Origin: CAYJAD01 sp964369995
Lineage (GTDB): Bacteria > Desulfobacterota > Desulfovibrionia > Desulfovibrionales > Desulfovibrionaceae
Direction: 5' to 3'
Assembly (NCBI GenBank): GCA_964369995.1
Contig: CAYJHH010000011.1
Coordinates: 1 to 33,686, forward strand
DNA length: 33,686 bases
Positions 30,336-33,686 of this stretch are shown piece by piece; position 1 is the first letter of the stretch, and every line of letters begins with the position of its first letter. Both the position numbers and the translations under genes were made by a program. The notes beneath the pieces are model-generated. The model was not told where the DNA came from and searched no databases. It saw only the letters and a program-made list of their open reading frames with translations.

Positions 30336-31244
30336 ATGGTTGCTTTTGGTGCGTTTTTAGGTCTTTTGACCGCTATTTCTTGGGCTCTTTCCAGTATTAT
30401 TCATCCTCATATTTCAAAAACATTGGGGGTGCACTCATGTATGATGTTACGCCAGCCCCTAGCGGTGGTGGTGCTTGCCATTTTGTGTTTAGTCATGGGG
30501 CAATTTCATCATGCCAGTGGCTATACACTTTTTATGGCAATTTTTTCTGGCATGCTTGGCGTGGCCTTGGCGGACTGGTGTATTTATGAAAGTGTGTTAC
30601 GTGTGGGCGTGCGCACGGCTTTAGTTTGTGCTTCTTTATCTTCTTGTTTAACAGCCATATTGAGCTTTTTTCTGCTGGATGAAGTGATTAATTTTCAAGG
30701 GGTGGTGGGCATTGTCATAGCCACTGCCGGTGTTATGCTTGTGGTATTTACCGAACACAGTGCGCCTTCGCAAAGCCTTCCTAAGCCTACACTTAAGCAA
30801 GAGCTTATGGGCATTGCTTTAGCTCTTGCAGGGGCCTTGGGCTTGGCTTTAGCCTTCATTACCAGCAAAGAAGCGCTTAACGAGGGCATGACCTCTTTGT
30901 ACTTAACCTTATTGCGTAATGTGGGCGGGTGCGCTGCCATATGGTTCATGGCTGCATATGTGCATAATATAAAAAGCACCTGGAGTAATTTTTCTTCGCA
31001 TCCTGAATTGATAAAATTTTTCCTTTTGGGCTGTATTTTTGGGCCGGTGGGGGGCGTGTGGTTAGCTTCTGCCGCCTTGCTTTTTGCTCCTGCGGCCATC
31101 GTGGCCACGGTCATTGGCTTGCAACCCATAGCCTGCACCGTCATTAGCGCCATCATAGAAAAACGCCTACCATCTTGGGGTTCTATTTTAGGCTGTTGCA
31201 TTGCCTGCACGGGGGCAGCCATATTGCTTTTACGCAATATGTAA
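30336..31244 (+). CDS. EamA/DMT-family permease
   Basis: A 302-residue membrane protein with ten hydrophobic segments in two repeated halves, as usual for the drug/metabolite transporter superfamily. FGAFLGLLTAISWALSSIIH opens the first half, and LMGIALALAGALGLALAFIT the second; SAALLFAPAAIVATVIGLQP near the end is typical. Such proteins export or exchange amino acids and other metabolites. It has its own ribosome site (TGAGGAT) and lies behind a terminator, so it is a separate unit. Confidence 0.85.
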   Translation: MVAFGAFLGLLTAISWALSSIIHPHISKTLGVHSCMMLRQPLAVVVLAILCLVMGQFHHASGYTLFMAIFSGMLGVALADWCIYESVLRVGVRTALVCASLSSCLTAILSFFLLDEVINFQGVVGIVIATAGVMLVVFTEHSAPSQSLPKPTLKQELMGIALALAGALGLALAFITSKEALNEGMTSLYLTLLRNVGGCAAIWFMAAYVHNIKSTWSNFSSHPELIKFFLLGCIFGPVGGVWLASAALLFAPAAIVATVIGLQPIACTVISAIIEKRLPSWGSILGCCIACTGAAILLLRNM

Positions 31245-31339
31245 TGCACCGAGAGAAAAATAAAAAAGTACATTTGTATTGAAAAGAATTTTAGATAGGC
31301 AGCGCGTAAGAGGTGTTCTTCAAAGATAAGGTCAGACGC

Positions 31340-33256
31340 CTAAGAAAAATAGATGGTGAGGGTGGCGCCCGCCAGGGTGAACGTTTCTTGCGTATTTACT
31401 GTAGCCGTGCCTGTATAGGCCGTATTATCAATATAAAGTGCATCTGTATTGGTATCAAAGTCTTCAAGGTTGATATGGTAGTTTCCAGAATCCGGCACAT
31501 CCAAATATATGGTATACTCACTGTTGGTACAGGAAATTTGAGGCATAACAGTTTGCGTGGGGCTGTTCATGATGTCTGTGGCTGTGCTGACGACGGTGGC
31601 AGTAATGGTGGCTGTACCTTGAGAAAGTATAGCTGAATTAGAGTCTAAGTTTTCTACGTTCAAGATGTTTTGCCCCGCTTCCATATCTATGGTAGCACGG
31701 CTGCTCTCAGAGTGGCCCAAGGCTGTGTGTATTGTGATGGTGTCATTGCCGCCACCGCCGCCCACACAGCCTGCTCCCAGTAAGGATTGCACAGTAATGT
31801 AATCATCGCCGCCATTGCCGTAGATTTTTGCATTGTTAATGGTGGTTGACACAAATATAGTATCATTGCCGCCTTGATCACTATTATAGCCGTCAGCATG
31901 AATATTGCCGCCATCCATGGTACCCATAATGATGATGTGGTCATTTCCCCATACTTGTGAAGTTACATGCGAGGTGGCCGTATCTCCAAAAATATCCACA
32001 GAAAGAGCATTGCCCTTAATGGAAATGCTATCATGCCCAAAAGAGACTTGACCCACTTCTGCCAAAACAATATCTCCGAAAATACTGGCAAAGCCACTGA
32101 CGGAATCAAGCGTAATGGTATCACTGCCGGCAATAAGTGTATCGTTTTCGGATTGAAGGGAGTAAGCGTCACCTGTAATGCTCCCTTGGCTCATAGCCCT
32201 TGCGGTGATGTTATCGCTTCCGGCCACAACGCTTGTGCCATTTGAAATATCAAAAGTATCTCCGGAGATTAAAACTTCACTTGTGACCATATCTTCTGTG
32301 ATGGTCAGGTTTTGTGATACCAAAATATGGCTTTTACCATCGTCCAATGTCATGCCATCGGCGGCAAAGTTTTCATTGCCCGAGGTGGCTACAGATGGCA
32401 ATGGGGCAGGGTCATTTGTTTGTGGCGGCGCCAAGGACGTTTCTGTTGTTTGTGGCGTAGATGGCGCCAAGGCCGTTTCTGTCATGCCAATGAGGCTATC
32501 CACATTTTCTGCGCTGAGAGTTTGCGAAAGGCTTTGTGTACCTTCGTTTGTGCTTAAAACGCCCAATGTGGCTTGCACTATGCCTTCAGCTGTTATTGCT
32601 TCCAGTAACAAAGTCGTATTATGAGAACTCTCTGTGCTGGAATCTAGGGCTCTTAGGGCCGTTACCACCGCTTGTATGATATCTTCCACTTCTTCTTGGC
32701 TAAATTGCTTAGGTATAGGGGCATTTTCTCCTGCAGGAATGATTGCTCCCTCATTGCTGAAAGATAAAGACACTTGCCCGCCACTGTGCGCAGTCACCAC
32801 CAGGGTATGCCCAAGATCTATGGAAATAAGCACAAAGCTTTCACTGCCATCAGAACCAAGCTCAATGGCAAGATCGGTGCCGCGAATGCCTGCTGTGGCC
32901 TTTGGGGTAATGATTTTAAAGGCGTCAGGATTTTGCTCCACCACTTGCCCGCTCACAGCTCGTAAGGCGCCTGCAGCTAGGTTAAGCACAAAGGACGATT
33001 CAGCTTCATTGTGAGGATTATAAGAGAATTCTTGCAATGACATGACGGAACCGGGGCCAAGGCTTGCTTTGGCTCCATCAATGAAGGAAAGTTCCACGCT
33101 ATGTTTACCAGTTTTAATGGTGTCACTGGCATAGACAGCATCCCCAAGGCCTAGCTCAATGATGCTACCGTGACGTTCCACAGTAACAGGGCCGCTACTT
33201 TGCGAGATGGTAGCAGCCACATGGTTAGGGCTGCCAGTTGCTGCTGCTTGTGACAT
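31340..33256 (-). CDS. FecR-domain protein with RTX-like repeats
   Basis: A 638-residue protein with GGGAG 6 nt before ATG 33254-33256. Residues about 15-160 are a FecR-type domain with the hallmark TPKATAGIRGTD (117-128). Residues about 190-320 are a Thr/Ser/Pro-rich linker. Residues about 330-560 form imperfect repeats with the G-x-D-x-I theme (GSDTITLDS, GHDSISIKG, GNDHIIIMG, GGNDTIFVS, GGDDYITVQ, GGNDTITIH), like RTX beta-rolls that bind calcium. There is no signal peptide, so type I secretion or surface display is likely. The end, ATLTIYFS, is hydrophobic as in such substrates. Confidence 0.78.
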   Translation of the reverse strand: MSQAAATGSPNHVAATISQSSGPVTVERHGSIIELGLGDAVYASDTIKTGKHSVELSFIDGAKASLGPGSVMSLQEFSYNPHNEAESSFVLNLAAGALRAVSGQVVEQNPDAFKIITPKATAGIRGTDLAIELGSDGSESFVLISIDLGHTLVVTAHSGGQVSLSFSNEGAIIPAGENAPIPKQFSQEEVEDIIQAVVTALRALDSSTESSHNTTLLLEAITAEGIVQATLGVLSTNEGTQSLSQTLSAENVDSLIGMTETALAPSTPQTTETSLAPPQTNDPAPLPSVATSGNENFAADGMTLDDGKSHILVSQNLTITEDMVTSEVLISGDTFDISNGTSVVAGSDNITARAMSQGSITGDAYSLQSENDTLIAGSDTITLDSVSGFASIFGDIVLAEVGQVSFGHDSISIKGNALSVDIFGDTATSHVTSQVWGNDHIIIMGTMDGGNIHADGYNSDQGGNDTIFVSTTINNAKIYGNGGDDYITVQSLLGAGCVGGGGGNDTITIHTALGHSESSRATIDMEAGQNILNVENLDSNSAILSQGTATITATVVSTATDIMNSPTQTVMPQISCTNSEYTIYLDVPDSGNYHINLEDFDTNTDALYIDNTAYTGTATVNTQETFTLAGATLTIYFS

Positions 33257-33297
33257 GAAACGCTCCCAAGGTGCAAAAAGAGATAGGGGGGTATAGC

Positions 33298-33326
33298 TAA
33301 ATACCTTACTTTATTTTTCTTGTAAA
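33298..33326 (-). promoter_or_regulatory. candidate promoter of the FecR/RTX-like gene
   Basis: On the - strand: TTTACA (33321-33326), 17-nt spacer, TATTTA (33298-33303), about 42 nt before the start codon. Good match to a housekeeping-type promoter by eye. The rest of the 258-nt gap to the divergent gene shows no further clear element. Confidence 0.45.
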
Positions 33327-33514
33327 GTCATACAAAGAACCAGAGGGCAAGGCTGAACGCATGTGAAAACGCAAGACAAGGGTAAGGTAAGATAAAAATG
33401 CCATGATGTGTGAGGATTGACTGTTCATCGCTTGACCTTTTCCACAAAATACGGCAATTTTTCAAAGGCTTTTTCATAAAGCCCATCTTGTTTTCATGCC
33501 ATAAGGAGTTTGCC

Positions 33515-33686
33515 GTGATATTTAATATCGAAAAAGAAACCATGCCTCGCGAAGAAATTGAAGCTCTTCAACTTCGTCGTCTCCAAGACCTTTGCCGTCG
33601 TTTACACGCCAATGTTCCCTTTTATCGCAAGCGTTTTGATGAAATAGGTATCACCCCTGCCGATGTGACCTCCTTAAGTGTGCTGG
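33515..33686 (+). CDS. phenylacetate-CoA ligase-like protein, N-terminal part (cut by window edge)
   Basis: Starts at GTG 33515, 6 nt after AAGGAG, and runs open to the window edge (57 codons). EALQLRRLQDLCRRLHANVP followed by FYRKRFDEIGITPADV is the typical opening of phenylacetate-CoA ligases (PaaK family, adenylate-forming enzymes that join aryl acids to CoA). In anaerobes such enzymes often serve aromatic amino acid or keto-acid oxidation. The AMP-binding motifs lie beyond the window. Confidence 0.82.
   Translation, partial: MIFNIEKETMPREEIEALQLRRLQDLCRRLHANVPFYRKRFDEIGITPADVTSLSVL

Noticed and set aside
31245..31339. Terminator between the convergent EamA and FecR/RTX-like genes
   Set aside because: No clear hairpin with T-run could be found in these 95 nt, though transcription must end nearby.
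1..33686. tRNA, rRNA, CRISPR array, integrase, reverse transcriptase, restriction system
   Set aside because: I looked for typical motifs on both strands by eye and found none that I can support.

Overview
The window holds about 26.7 kb of a transposable (Mu-type) prophage, about 6.9 kb of bacterial chromosome to its right, and one junction between them. The left end of the prophage lies outside the window. The host part has a broken opine/octopine dehydrogenase gene, a TRAP transporter operon (DctQ, DctM, DctP), an EamA-type permease, a large FecR-domain protein with RTX-like repeats, and the start of a phenylacetate-CoA ligase gene. These genes point to a Gram-negative, probably anaerobic bacterium. 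A Desulfovibrionaceae-like host of moderate G+C is my best guess, but the sequence does not prove it.

Layout of the prophage. The control region is at about 16.6-17.3 kb: a leftward Xre-type repressor gene and a rightward early promoter face away from each other. To the right (17.3-26.6 kb, + strand) is a compact early operon. It holds small unknown and cysteine-rich proteins, two small HTH proteins, a coiled-coil protein, a DDE transposase (MuA-like, DD35E spacing), an AAA ATPase (MuB-like), a DUF3164-like protein, GemA, a phage-encoded HU, and three small genes ending in a terminator. To the left (16.6 kb down to 1, - strand) come an AT-rich accessory block with a RelE-like toxin candidate, a Mor/C-like activator, and then the late genes.

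The late genes are a hybrid. The first two (DUF2730-like and DUF3486-like) belong to Mu-type phages. From the large terminase onward the virion genes are those of a short-tailed phage of the T7/BPP-1 kind: TerL, a GNAT-like protein, a head-tail connector portal, a Bbp19-like protein, scaffold, major coat, a Bbp16-like cement protein, tail tube proteins A and B, a gp14-like internal protein, a large ejection protein, a collar/fibre protein and a second fibre gene cut by the window edge. No tail sheath, tape measure or Mu baseplate genes are seen. The prediction is therefore a podovirus that replicates by transposition.

How it works together (inference): the repressor keeps the early operon silent. 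On induction, transposase and ATPase, perhaps helped by the phage HU, carry out replicative transposition. The Mor-like protein then turns on the leftward late operon. The phage sits inside the opine dehydrogenase gene, which is the first visible gene of the TRAP operon, and a phage terminator lies just before the junction, so the lysogen has probably lost the enzyme and may express the transporter poorly.

Most genes have good ribosome binding sites and overlap or nearly touch. Notable non-coding structure includes a 26-bp inverted repeat with an inner 12-bp palindrome, two perfect hairpins inside the repressor gene, a possible structured RNA after the HU gene, and a 15-bp hairpin before dctQ. 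I saw no tRNA, rRNA, CRISPR array, integrase, reverse transcriptase or endolysin in the window.
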